Source of the DNA: an uncultured Caryophanales bacterium
GTDB taxonomy: Bacteria > Bacillota_I > Bacilli_A > Izemoplasmatales > Hujiaoplasmataceae
Reading direction: 5' to 3'
Assembly (NCBI GenBank): GCA_937958685.1
Contig: CALGNF010000152.1
Location: forward strand, 1-9,958
Length of the DNA stretch: 9,958 bases
A program made the translations under genes and the position numbers. The notes beneath the pieces are model-generated. The model saw only the letters and a list, made by a program, of their open reading frames with translations, did no database searches and was not told the DNA's origin. This document shows, in pieces, positions 1-7,043 of the stretch (position 1 is the stretch's first letter; each line of letters opens with the position of its first letter).

Positions 1-44
1 ATCGTATTCGGTGACTGGAGTTCAGACGTGTGCTCTTCCGATCT
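1..44. other. Illumina TruSeq adapter contamination
   Basis: Bases 11-44 match the standard Illumina multiplexing read-2 adapter, recognisable from GTGACTGGAGTTC at 11 through GCTCTTCCGATCT at 32-44. Bases 3-10 (CGTATTCG) sit where an 8-nt index belongs. Bases 1-2 (AT) match the end of the flow-cell P7 sequence that precedes the index. This is untrimmed read-through left in the assembly, not genomic DNA. On the minus strand it adds the false tail KIGRAHV and a false TGA (22-24) to the reading frame of the first gene. Genomic sequence starts at 45. Confidence 0.98.
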
Positions 45-1263
45 TTCCAGAATCGATGAAGAAACCGGCTTCGACGGCTTGGAAGTAACCGCCGACCTCA
101 AGCAATTCCTCGAAGAAGAGAACGGCCCGCTCTTTCAGTTCCCTGACTTTCGCCTGCATGTAGCCATCATCCCTGACTTTGACCAGCTCCAAAAGACCAT
201 CCATGCCGATGAGCGCCTGTTTGGCGGTATCGCACGCCTCGACATTGTACATGTGCCAGGGAACGTTGCGGCCCTCATCGGGAGTGATCGTCGATTGGAT
301 ATCGGCGGAAGTGAGTTTGGAGATCAGCATGTTGAGGACATGCGTGACCGTCGCCTCGCGGGTGGATGATTCCATGTACTTCGTATTCATTTGGGCGCGG
401 AAGCGATAGCCTTTGAAAAGTTCCCTCAGCGCCACCGCGTAGGGAAGATTGATCCGAAGATCGGGAGCCGGCGCTGCTGTCGGCGGCACCGTCGACAGCG
501 CGATATTCTCGCGTTTCATTCCCGAACCTTCGGAAAAAGCGCAGTTGATCGCATGTTGGACAAGCAACTCGGGCATGACCTTCCACGCCTCCATCGCCGT
601 AGCGTTGGCGTTGTGGGCACCGTCGATCTGGAGAATATCGGCCCATGACATGACCTGTTTCGATTCGGCTGCGTCGACGAACGAACGGATCATGTTGATA
701 TTGCGATACAAGACATTGTATTGCGGATCCTGATGAGCGCCGTTGACGCCCTCCTCAGCGAACATGACGGCGATTTCAGGGCCGGCGACTCCGGAAACAT
801 AGGAATGAAAATTGATTGGTCTGCCGACTTCATCCTCGATCAGATCAAGGGCTTTGCGCTGCGCCCGGACCTGCTTGCGGGTGATGGGGACGCCGCCCAC
901 GCCTTGGGGTGTGCCTTCGATCAATCCGTCGAAGTGTGATTGTCCGGCTGTCCGGATGACCATGATGTGATCGGCCCCGTGCCAGGCGGCCATCCGCATG
1001 CGTCTGATATCGTCCTCAAAGCGGCCTGAAGCGATTTCGGTGGTGATCACCTGGATCGGTTGCGGATCGATGCCGCCAAAGGATTTGGCAGCCGGCAGTG
1101 GCAGGGTGTTTTTCAGGCCGACCGCAGTGTCGAGATACTCATAGCCATGAAGAACCTGATGAGTTGCCGGGATTCGCCAGGTCCAACCGCGGCGGCGTGG
1201 AACGTACTTGTCGAGATCCTTAAGAATCTCCTCGATCGGGAGTTTCTTGTCCTTGATGTTCAT
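45..1263 (-). CDS. oraE: D-ornithine 4,5-aminomutase large subunit OraE, 3' end missing (contig edge)
   Basis: This is the large, adenosylcobalamin- and PLP-dependent subunit of D-ornithine 4,5-aminomutase, which moves the terminal amino group of D-ornithine to C4 to give 2,4-diaminopentanoate in the cytoplasmic oxidative ornithine pathway. Only codons 1-406 are genomic; residues after G406 come from the adapter. Family members are over 700 residues, so just over half is present. Visible OraE-like stretches are WRIPATHQVLHGYEYLDTAVG near residues 29-49, AAWHGADHIMVIRTAGQSHF around 92-111 and GTPQGVGGVPITRKQ around 117-131. The C-terminal Rossmann domain, which in characterised OraE carries the cobalamin His ligand and the PLP-binding Lys, lies off the contig. 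The start at 1263 overlaps the oraS stop (ATGA, 1260-1263) and has GGGGTG five bases upstream. It is an assembly truncation, not a pseudogene. The family call rests on remembered homology plus the gene neighbourhood. Confidence 0.93.
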
Positions 1264-1634
1264 ATTTGCACCCCGAAGCTGGCGGCTACCTTTTCCCAGC
1301 CGATATCCTCAAGCAACTCAAGTCCCGCTGTGCGGAGTTCGCTCTTAGTGAGATTCGCATATCGAAAAACGACATGACCTGCGCCTTTGCCTATCAGGCG
1401 GTGATGAATTGTTTTTTCCACCAAGGCTTTGGCCTCCAAAGAGGAAAAACCCATCCTGAGCAAGACAGACCGTTCAATAGCCGGGCTTGTGTGGGACTTG
1501 GCAAGGGCCAGCAACGGAGCCACCGCCTTGTCTGCCAAAGACCAAAAATATCGATGTAGTTCGCTGTCGGTCAGTTTTTCCAGATGAGCGCGCCTGAGCG
1601 CAAAATCATCGGGACGCTGCGTGCCTTGTTTCAT
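1260..1634 (-). CDS. oraS: D-ornithine 4,5-aminomutase small subunit OraS
   Basis: This is the small subunit that pairs with OraE to form active D-ornithine aminomutase. At 124 aa it matches the usual length of about 120. Recognisable small-subunit features are the RSVLLRMGFSSLEAKALV stretch (about residues 55-72) followed by IGKGAGHVVF (about 81-90). The protein is soluble and mostly helical, with no cofactor motif of its own expected. The ATG at 1634 overlaps the ortB stop by four bases (ATGA), and AGGAGG lies inside the last ortB codons, which favours translational coupling. Its own stop overlaps the oraE start in the same way, fitting equimolar production of the two subunits. Confidence 0.93.
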   Translation of the reverse strand: MKQGTQRPDDFALRRAHLEKLTDSELHRYFWSLADKAVAPLLALAKSHTSPAIERSVLLRMGFSSLEAKALVEKTIHHRLIGKGAGHVVFRYANLTKSELRTAGLELLEDIGWEKVAASFGVQI

Positions 1635-3052
1635 GCATTTTCCTCCTGGATACCCAATTTTGCCAAGACTTCTTCGACGAACACCCGGGATGCTTTGGTT
1701 TCCTCGACCAAAAACTGCAAATCGGCCTTGGTGATCGTTTTTGTGTTTTTGACGGCGTTTCTGAGATAGGACTCGCGGATTTCCGCCAAGGACAATTCAT
1801 TGTAAGATAGATCCGCAACCGAGCGTGGCAGAATGATCGACTGGCCCGGGATCTCCGTCTTGGGGTCGCCAAAGACCACGTCAATGCCATTTTGTCTGGC
1901 GAAGGCAAGTTGCGCTTGATGATGTTTGCCGGCCCCCGTGTACTCGGTTTCCTGAACGATGATTGTCTGGTCTTCCTTAAGTTCTTGGCCCAGACTGAAG
2001 GCTGCGGCGAGCGAGATGTTGCCAGCAGGCCCCCTTTCGATGCCTTCGAGGGCGGTCAGCATCTCGGTGACAAAGAACACCTGTCCTTGGGTGACCGTCA
2101 CATAACGATCCATGTATCGCAAGGGGCGCGCAGCCGAACGCGGCACATCGCTCCTGTCGGGATTGGTGATGAAGGGAATCCCGAAACCGGTATGACCGGT
2201 GGTGAAGCTTTTACGGTTAAAATCAGCATCGCTCGCCATATGCAGGCCTTTGAGATTGACGCTCGCTCCGACAATGGCGACAGGAGCCTCCGTCGCTAAG
2301 CTGATGCCACGCGCGGTGCCTGTCAGATTACCACCGCCGGCATTGGTGACGACGACCATATCTGGCGCTTTCCCTGTAAGTTTCAAGGTATCTTCGACCA
2401 GCTCGGATCCCAGTGTTTCGATACCTCTAACTCCAAACGGGGTGTACAGCGAGGCATTGAAATACCCGGTTTCCTCGAGCAGTTTCAAAAAGACAAAAAA
2501 CAGCTCGGGGCCGACAGATAGTTGCACAACCTCGGCTCCGTAAGCTTCACAAGCCCGGGCTTTTTCGATGATCTCCGGTTGCCCGATGCCCCGGGAATCA
2601 TAACATTCCTGGACAATGATGCACTTCAACCCAAGCTTGGCGGCTTGGGAAGCGACGGCGGCACCGTAATTGCCCGAGGTTGCCGTGATCACACCGGCAA
2701 AACCCGATTTCTTGGCGTGATAGCAGGAAACGGATGCTCTTCTGGCCTTGAAACTGCCGGAATCATTCAGAGCTTCGTCTTTCAGAAAAATCCTGGCTCC
2801 GTGACCAGGTTGTGCGTATTTCCTTGTAAGAGCCGTGAGATTGCGCAACTCCTTGAGCGGTGTGTTGCCCACGCCGCCAAGGGCTTGAATCTTCTTGATG
2901 TCCGCAAGCGAATAGGCGGTATCAGCCATCATCTTTTGATAGTCAAAGGCCAGATTCCGCAATTCATATAACGAATAATCGATACCGACAGAACGTTTCA
3001 TGATCTCATTCTTGCGCTTCATCAAGGACTGATAGGCAGAGTAATCACTCAT
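1631..3052 (-). CDS. ortB: 2-amino-4-oxopentanoate thiolase beta subunit OrtB (PLP-dependent)
   Basis: With OrtA this enzyme cleaves 2-amino-4-oxopentanoate with CoA to alanine and acetyl-CoA, the last step of ornithine oxidation. The 473-aa product has a fold-type II PLP enzyme layout like threonine synthase or diaminopropionate ammonia-lyase. The PLP lysine is K102 in SGSFKARRAS (98-107), followed by TSGNYGAAVAS (125-135) and the glycine-rich phosphate loop NAGGGNLTGTARG (237-249). The chosen start is ATG 3052, inside the ortA 3' end (8-base overlap), with GGTG six bases upstream. ATG 3058 (adding MK) is equally possible, with GGGG five bases upstream. The frame stays open to 3136, but those extra residues are antisense-free read of ortA sequence and look spurious. 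The downstream oraS overlaps by four bases. Confidence 0.93.
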   Translation of the reverse strand: MSDYSAYQSLMKRKNEIMKRSVGIDYSLYELRNLAFDYQKMMADTAYSLADIKKIQALGGVGNTPLKELRNLTALTRKYAQPGHGARIFLKDEALNDSGSFKARRASVSCYHAKKSGFAGVITATSGNYGAAVASQAAKLGLKCIIVQECYDSRGIGQPEIIEKARACEAYGAEVVQLSVGPELFFVFLKLLEETGYFNASLYTPFGVRGIETLGSELVEDTLKLTGKAPDMVVVTNAGGGNLTGTARGISLATEAPVAIVGASVNLKGLHMASDADFNRKSFTTGHTGFGIPFITNPDRSDVPRSAARPLRYMDRYVTVTQGQVFFVTEMLTALEGIERGPAGNISLAAAFSLGQELKEDQTIIVQETEYTGAGKHHQAQLAFARQNGIDVVFGDPKTEIPGQSIILPRSVADLSYNELSLAEIRESYLRNAVKNTKTITKADLQFLVEETKASRVFVEEVLAKLGIQEENA

Positions 3053-3350
3053 TTTCATCACCGCCCCATAGCGCGGTTTTGACGATTCGATCGATTTGTA
3101 GAAGTTCGGGGACGAACTCGCCGAACGTGTGTGCAAAAGTTGGATTTACGGCTGTTAGGACGCCTTCTTCGCATCTCCCGGTAAGGGTTTTGATCCGGAC
3201 ATGATCACCGATCTCGGCAGCCGCGAGCAAGTAACCCTTGATCCACAGCAGCAACGGCACGCGGCGCGTTTCCTCAGGCAATGTCTCCGGACGCTCCTTG
3301 GGAGCAAGAACGACCCTGCGGATCTGGACCCATGAACCTTTGTCGATCAC
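3045..3350 (-). CDS. ortA: 2-amino-4-oxopentanoate thiolase alpha subunit OrtA
   Basis: This is the small subunit of the PLP- and CoA-dependent thiolase that works with OrtB. The 101-aa product has the family pattern: KGSWVQI at the N-terminus, then PEETRRVPLLLWIKGYL, a short beta segment IGDHVRIKTLTGR, and VNPTFAHTFGEFVPELLQI near the C-terminus. No ATG is available. GTG at 3350 is preferred because GGAG lies eight bases upstream, which leaves a 5-base gap after the ord stop. The alternative GTG at 3359 adds three residues and would overlap the ord stop as GTGA, but has a weaker ribosome site. The stop lies inside the ortB 5' end. Identity rests on pattern and on its place between ord and ortB. 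Confidence 0.9.
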   Translation of the reverse strand: MIDKGSWVQIRRVVLAPKERPETLPEETRRVPLLLWIKGYLLAAAEIGDHVRIKTLTGRCEEGVLTAVNPTFAHTFGEFVPELLQIDRIVKTALWGGDENE

Positions 3351-3355
3351 TGATA

Positions 3356-4408
3356 TCACTCCGTTTCCAACATCTTCCGGACATCGCCGACGATCGCTCG
3401 GGGAACCGGCAGATCGATCATCGTTTTCAAACCCGGCCGGGCATTGATGACATGAGGGATCATATTCACGCAGATCGCGATCGTTCCGAGACCACCTTCG
3501 ACTTCCGGCGTGATCGCCATGTTGATTTCGGGTGTCCCCTTGATCTTGATATAATCGCCGGTAGCCACGCCACCAAGCTGCGGTTCAATCTGTTGCGGAT
3601 GGTGCATGGCGATGGACATCCCCTCGGCGAGAACGGCCTTGGCCCTCATGTCGACACCGCAGACATCGCCCGCTTTGGCAAAACCGTGGGGTGATTTGCG
3701 GTCGATATCGGTGATGATCGGTGCCATTGTCTGATTGAATTCCATGACATCCAAACCGATGGCATCGGCGATCATCATCGTCGATTCTTTGAAACCGACA
3801 TGGCCGGCGATCTCGCCAGCCTGGCATTTACGATCGAAGTCCATGGGGTCAAGTCCGACCCCTTGTTCTTCCATGACGGTCTTTCCAAAAGGGGATAGGC
3901 TGTTGATGCGGGCAATTTCGAAGCCCTTCACCCGCGTCATCACACCCGATAGGGCAATGGCCAACAGATCCATCATCATGCCCGGATTGACACCGGTGCC
4001 GAGAACGGTCTGGCCATGTTTTTTGGCAAGCCTGTCGATCTCCCTGGCCAACTCGGGGTTGGCAGCCTGAGGATATGCCATTTCCTCCGCTGTCGAGATA
4101 ACATCGACCTGATGCTCGAGCAACAGTTTGATTTTGGGAAATGCTGTCTTGGTGAACGAATCAGTCGCAAGCAACACGACATCCGGCCGATTGCGATCTA
4201 GGATCGGGACGATTTCCGGTTCGACTAAACAATCATGTGGGTAAGGGTTTTGACATCCAAGCAAGGTAAAAACGCTCTTGCCAATGATTGCCGGATAGTT
4301 GTCACATACACCGACCAGATCGAAACCAGGTTTGTCAAGAAGCATTCGTGCCATCCCGGAGCCCATGGCACCGAAGCCCCAGATCGCGACTTTGACTTCC
4401 TTGCGCAT
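3356..4408 (-). CDS. ord: 2,4-diaminopentanoate dehydrogenase Ord
   Basis: This enzyme oxidatively deaminates 2,4-diaminopentanoate to 2-amino-4-oxopentanoate with NAD(P)+, releasing ammonia and the reducing power of the oxidative ornithine branch. The 350-aa product opens with a Rossmann dinucleotide-binding loop, VAIWGFGAMGSGMAR (7-21, pattern GxGxxG), and a beta-2 region LVGVCDN (31-37). It is built like dihydrodipicolinate reductase or diaminopimelate dehydrogenase. GTGVNPGMMMDLL (137-149) is a conserved family stretch. ATG 4408 is chosen because AGGAGG lies seven bases upstream. The frame is open to 4639, but the extra residues are an arginine/serine-rich shadow of arcC. The arcC stop is 19 bases upstream. 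The substrate assignment depends strongly on its ortA-ortB-oraS-oraE neighbours. Confidence 0.92.
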   Translation of the reverse strand: MRKEVKVAIWGFGAMGSGMARMLLDKPGFDLVGVCDNYPAIIGKSVFTLLGCQNPYPHDCLVEPEIVPILDRNRPDVVLLATDSFTKTAFPKIKLLLEHQVDVISTAEEMAYPQAANPELAREIDRLAKKHGQTVLGTGVNPGMMMDLLAIALSGVMTRVKGFEIARINSLSPFGKTVMEEQGVGLDPMDFDRKCQAGEIAGHVGFKESTMMIADAIGLDVMEFNQTMAPIITDIDRKSPHGFAKAGDVCGVDMRAKAVLAEGMSIAMHHPQQIEPQLGGVATGDYIKIKGTPEINMAITPEVEGGLGTIAICVNMIPHVINARPGLKTMIDLPVPRAIVGDVRKMLETE

Positions 4409-4427
4409 CTTCAAGACCTCCTCTGGT

Positions 4428-5360
4428 TCAATTATGAATATGGGTTCCGGCTTTGCCGGCAAGGGCGTCTGCCGCCTGCTCAAGCGCGGCGATGATCGCT
4501 GTCCGTTTGGCGTTGCCGTTGATGAATGCCATCGCCGCCTCAACCTTCGGGAGCATGCTGCCACGGAGGAAGTGCCCCTCCTGGACAAGTGCGGCGAGTT
4601 CAGAAGCGGTGATGTCATCGATATCCATCTGATTCGCACGGTTGAAGTTGATCTTGACCTTGTCGACGGCCGTCAGAATGACCAATGTGTCGGCATCCAG
4701 CAACTCCGCCAGTTTCGCACTGGCGAAATCTTTGTCGATGACAGCAGGCACGCCCAAATGGTGATTGCCTTCGCGAATCACGGGGATCCCGCCGCCACCG
4801 ACGGTAATGACGACATGCCCGGCTTCAACCAAGGTCTTGATGACGTCGATCTCGACGATATCGACCGGTTTGGGACTCGGAACGACGCGCCGGTAACCCC
4901 TGTTGGCATCCTCTTTCATGACATAGCCGCGAGCTTTCTCCAACTGCTCGGCCTTATCTTGAGAATAGAAAGCACCGATCGGTTTCGTCGGATCGGTGAA
5001 TGCGGGATCATCGCGATCGACCTCGACCTGGGTCACGACCGTTGCGACGCGTTTATCGATCATTTGCGCCCGCAGTTCCGCCTGCAAGGCGTTTTGAAGA
5101 TGATAACCGATATACCCTTGGCTCATTGCCCCGCATTCGGGAAACGGCATTTCCGGAAGATGGGAATCAGACAGGGATACAATTTCAAAGGCCAGATTGA
5201 TCATCCCGACCTGAGGACCATTGCCATGAGCAAGGATGACCTGGTGTCCATCCTTGATCAAATCGACGATCGGTTTGACGGCGTGGACAACCTTCTCTTT
5301 TTGTTCTTGGGGAGTATTGCCCAAGGCATTGCCTCCCAGGGCGACGACAATTCGCTTCAT
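4428..5360 (-). CDS. arcC: Carbamate kinase
   Basis: This enzyme transfers the phosphate of carbamoyl phosphate to ADP, giving ATP, CO2 and ammonia, the substrate-level phosphorylation of arginine/citrulline fermentation. The 310-aa product is full length for the family. It shows amino-acid-kinase fold motifs in order: VALGGNAL (6-13), [11 protein letters not shown] (44-54), GGGGIPVI (188-195), [13 protein letters not shown] (209-221) and [10 protein letters not shown] (267-276). The start at 5360 overlaps the arcB stop as ATGA, with GGAG five bases upstream. Its place directly after ornithine carbamoyltransferase makes it the consumer of that enzyme's carbamoyl phosphate. Confidence 0.97.
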   Translation of the reverse strand: MKRIVVALGGNALGNTPQEQKEKVVHAVKPIVDLIKDGHQVILAHGNGPQVGMINLAFEIVSLSDSHLPEMPFPECGAMSQGYIGYHLQNALQAELRAQMIDKRVATVVTQVEVDRDDPAFTDPTKPIGAFYSQDKAEQLEKARGYVMKEDANRGYRRVVPSPKPVDIVEIDVIKTLVEAGHVVITVGGGGIPVIREGNHHLGVPAVIDKDFASAKLAELLDADTLVILTAVDKVKINFNRANQMDIDDITASELAALVQEGHFLRGSMLPKVEAAMAFINGNAKRTAIIAALEQAADALAGKAGTHIHN

Positions 5361-6358
5361 AGTTGCTCCGCGAGTGTGGCATACATGACCGCCTTGATCG
5401 TGTGCAGACGGTTTTCGGACTGGTCAAAGACCACTGATTGCGGTGATTCGAACACCTCATCGGTGACTTCCAAGCCCTCAAGCCCGAATTTTTTGTGGAT
5501 ATCCAACCCGATCGCTGTCTGCAAATCATGGAAAGCGGGGAGACAATGCATGAATATCGCTTTTTTGCCGGCGTTCCTCATGACCTTCTCGTTGACTTGA
5601 TACTTGTGCATCTGATGGATCCTCTCCGCCCAGGCGGTGTCGGATTCGCCCATCGAAACCCAAACATCGGTATACACGACATCGACATTCTTGCCACCAG
5701 CCTTGACATCTTCGGTCAGCGTGATCTTGCCTCCGGATTTATCGGCGATTAGCTGGCATCTGTCGACTAGCTCCTTGCTCGGCCAGTAAGCCTTGGGAGC
5801 GACCGCCCGGAAATCCATTCCCATGACGGCGCACCCGATCATCAGCGAATTGCCCATATTGTTCCTGGCATCGCCGAAATAAGCAAGCCTGATGTTGTCC
5901 AAACGCCCGAACTTTTCCAAAATTGTCAGGAAATCCGCAAGAATCTGTGTCGGATGATACATGTCGGTAAGCCCGTTCCATACTGGCACACCGGAATAGT
6001 CGGCCAGAATGTCGACGGTTTCCTGCTTGAATCCGCGATATTCGATGCCGTCGTACATCCTACCCAAAACCCTGGCTGTGTCCTTGATGCTTTCTTTCTT
6101 GCCCCTCTGCGAGCCTGTCGGGCCAAGATAGGTCACGTTCATCCCCAAATCGAATGCGCCGACTTCAAAAGCGCATCTGGTTCGGGTGGAATCTTTCTCA
6201 AACAGCAGGACGACGTTCTTGCCAAGCAGCGGCTTACCCTCGGTGCCGGCTTTTTTCTCGGCTTTCAATCGAACGGACAAAGAGAGCAGTTCAAGGATCT
6301 CTTCCTTGGAAAAATCCAAAAGGGTCTTCAGGCTTCTGCCTTTGAAACGGTTATTCAT
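5357..6358 (-). CDS. arcB: Ornithine carbamoyltransferase, catabolic type
   Basis: This enzyme interconverts citrulline plus phosphate with ornithine plus carbamoyl phosphate; here it probably runs in the citrulline-splitting direction. The 333-aa product has the carbamoyl-phosphate site STRTR (57-61), HPTQ (135-138), [12 protein letters not shown] (162-173), DVWVSMGE (231-238) and HCLPAFHD (271-278). The AFHD ending is typical of catabolic enzymes rather than the AHRG form common in biosynthetic ones. It is the first gene of the minus-strand operon. ATG 6358 is chosen because GGAGGT lies seven bases upstream. An in-frame extension to 6466 would run through the promoter and is rejected. The catabolic direction is inferred from carbamate kinase and the ornithine-degradation genes downstream. 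argF would be the alternative symbol. Confidence 0.95.
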   Translation of the reverse strand: MNNRFKGRSLKTLLDFSKEEILELLSLSVRLKAEKKAGTEGKPLLGKNVVLLFEKDSTRTRCAFEVGAFDLGMNVTYLGPTGSQRGKKESIKDTARVLGRMYDGIEYRGFKQETVDILADYSGVPVWNGLTDMYHPTQILADFLTILEKFGRLDNIRLAYFGDARNNMGNSLMIGCAVMGMDFRAVAPKAYWPSKELVDRCQLIADKSGGKITLTEDVKAGGKNVDVVYTDVWVSMGESDTAWAERIHQMHKYQVNEKVMRNAGKKAIFMHCLPAFHDLQTAIGLDIHKKFGLEGLEVTDEVFESPQSVVFDQSENRLHTIKAVMYATLAEQL

Positions 6359-6424
6359 GTCGCATACCTCCATGATATCTGATTGTTGTCGGGCAAAAAA
6401 AAGAATAATTGCTTTTCCATGAAA

Positions 6425-6453
6425 ATTATAACATAAAGCGCTTACAAATAAAC
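6425..6453 (-). promoter_or_regulatory. Promoter of the arcB-to-oraE operon (extended -10)
   Basis: Read on the minus strand there is a perfect TATAAT at 6430-6425 preceded by TGT, forming an extended -10 (TGnTATAAT). The hexamer 17 bases upstream (GTTTAT) is a poor -35, so the promoter probably relies on the extended -10 or an activator. Transcription would start near 6418, giving a leader of about 60 bases with GGAGGT before the arcB ATG. Confidence 0.7.
6433..6446. promoter_or_regulatory. Candidate CcpA cre box
   Basis: On the minus strand the 14 bases read TGTAAGCGCTTTAT, one mismatch (position 13) from the cre consensus TGWAARCGYTWNCW, with the AAGCGCTT core intact. The box lies two bases upstream of the operon -10, in the -35/-10 spacer, where a bound repressor would block RNA polymerase. 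CcpA repression of arc operons is known in lactic acid bacteria and streptococci. Its use here is an inference. Confidence 0.5.
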
Positions 6454-6479
6454 ACCCCAAAACCATAATCTCCGGTTTG

Positions 6480-6494
6480 TTGTCGGCATGACAA
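6480..6494. promoter_or_regulatory. 15-bp dyad TTGTC-N5-GACAA, candidate operator
   Basis: This is a perfect 5-bp inverted repeat around a GGCAT spacer. It ends five bases before the -35 hexamer of the OsmC-family promoter and overlaps the second copy of the direct repeat. The position suits an activator or repressor of the plus-strand gene. It does not match the OhrR, PerR or Rex operator patterns I know. Confidence 0.35.
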
Positions 6495-6499
6495 GTATT

Positions 6500-6528
6500 T
6501 TGTCACTTTTGCGATTTTCTTGTATAAT
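6500..6528 (+). promoter_or_regulatory. Sigma-A-type promoter of the OsmC-family gene
   Basis: TTGTCA (6500-6505), 17 bases, then TATAAT (6523-6528): one mismatch from consensus in the -35 and a perfect -10. The expected start near 6535 leaves a leader of only about 14 bases, so the GAGGTGAT ribosome site (6536-6543) would lie at the very 5' end of the mRNA. Confidence 0.85.
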
Positions 6529-6548
6529 AGATAATGAGGTGATCATAT

Positions 6549-6941
6549 ATGGCAACAGACAATATCATTACTAAATGGAGCAACGAATTTGTCGGCGTGA
6601 TGGAATCGCCGACAGGTAAGGTTCTTCTGGGCGACCAGCCTTATGGCATGTCGCCGTATCATTTGTTGTTCGGGGCGCTTGCATCTTGCTTCTATGCAAC
6701 CTTTTTGTCAATCGCCACCAAGAAACGACTCACGTTCACGTCGGCCAAAGTTGAAGTTTCCGGCAGGAAGCGGGATGATAAAGTGGCCACGTTGGAATAT
6801 GTGAAACTGGAACTGACGATCAAGAATCCGAGCGATGAAGCCCAAATGCTGAGAAGCGCCGAATTGGGTGCTCAGTATTGCTCCATCCACGAAACCGTCA
6901 GCAAAGTCGCCAAGATCGATCTCGAAGTCAAGTTCGTTTAG
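6549..6941 (+). CDS. OsmC/Ohr-family peroxiredoxin-like protein
   Basis: This is a 130-aa protein of the OsmC superfamily, thiol-dependent enzymes that reduce organic peroxides in the cytoplasm. Two family cysteines are present: C47 in SPYHLLFGALASCF (35-48) and C111 in AQYCSIHETVSK (108-119). This is the OsmC/YhfA arrangement of one Cys on the central helix and one in a (h)YCxxH motif. Length is normal for a small OsmC protein. GAGGTGAT five bases upstream fixes ATG 6549. It is transcribed alone and divergently from the arcB operon. The exact subgroup (organic hydroperoxide reductase or general OsmC-like) and substrate cannot be told from sequence alone. Confidence 0.9.
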   Translation: MATDNIITKWSNEFVGVMESPTGKVLLGDQPYGMSPYHLLFGALASCFYATFLSIATKKRLTFTSAKVEVSGRKRDDKVATLEYVKLELTIKNPSDEAQMLRSAELGAQYCSIHETVSKVAKIDLEVKFV

Positions 6942-6946
6942 CCCCC

Positions 6947-6964
6947 AAAAGCGCGCTTTTTCTT
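6947..6964 (+). terminator. Possible weak terminator after the OsmC-family gene
   Basis: AAAAG-CGCG-CTTTTT forms a short A/T-sided hairpin 6 bases after the stop, followed by only a brief T run. T-rich sequence also follows at 6985-6996. A break in transcription is expected here because a new promoter starts at 7003, but the stem is short. Confidence 0.35.
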
Positions 6965-7002
6965 GAAAACGATTTCATTTCCGGTTTTTTGTTTTTCAGG
7001 GG

Positions 7003-7031
7003 TTGTGTTTTAAAAATGTGTTTGGTATGAT
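7003..7031 (+). promoter_or_regulatory. Promoter of the riboswitch-purine permease unit
   Basis: TTGTGT (7003-7008), a 17-base spacer, and TATGAT (7026-7031) preceded by TGG, giving an extended -10. Transcription would start near 7038, a few bases before the riboswitch aptamer begins at 7044, as expected for a cis-acting leader. Confidence 0.75.
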
Positions 7032-7043
7032 ATGACCAGTTAG

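Larger units (their letters stand above)
6383..6486. repeat. 10-bp direct repeat TTGTTGTCGG, two copies
   Basis: TTGTTGTCGG occurs at 6383-6392 and 6477-6486, and both copies are followed by CA (after an extra G in the first). The spacing of 94 bp is close to nine helical turns. One copy falls in the arcB leader and the other upstream of the osmC-family promoter, flanking the operon promoter and cre-like box. It could be a paired operator, but chance cannot be excluded. Confidence 0.4.

Noticed and set aside
28..369. Plus-strand open frame of 113 codons beginning MCSSDL
   Set aside because: Its start lies in the adapter and the rest is antisense to oraE.
4409..4639. N-terminal extension of ord
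   Set aside because: The extra residues are an Arg/Ser-rich shadow of arcC; AGGAGG and the Rossmann motif fix the start at 4408.
4299..5600. Long plus-strand open frame (433 codons) antisense to ord, arcC and arcB
   Set aside because: No ribosome site or family pattern; three well-supported genes occupy the opposite strand. It is a by-product of codon use in those genes.
6418..6435. Possible ArgR/AhrC box over the operon -10
   Set aside because: TGAA and A/T-rich bases are present, but several core positions differ from the ARG-box consensus; the A/T-rich promoter itself explains the likeness.
6359..6466. N-terminal extension of arcB
   Set aside because: It would be translated through the promoter and leader; GGAGGT fixes ATG 6358.
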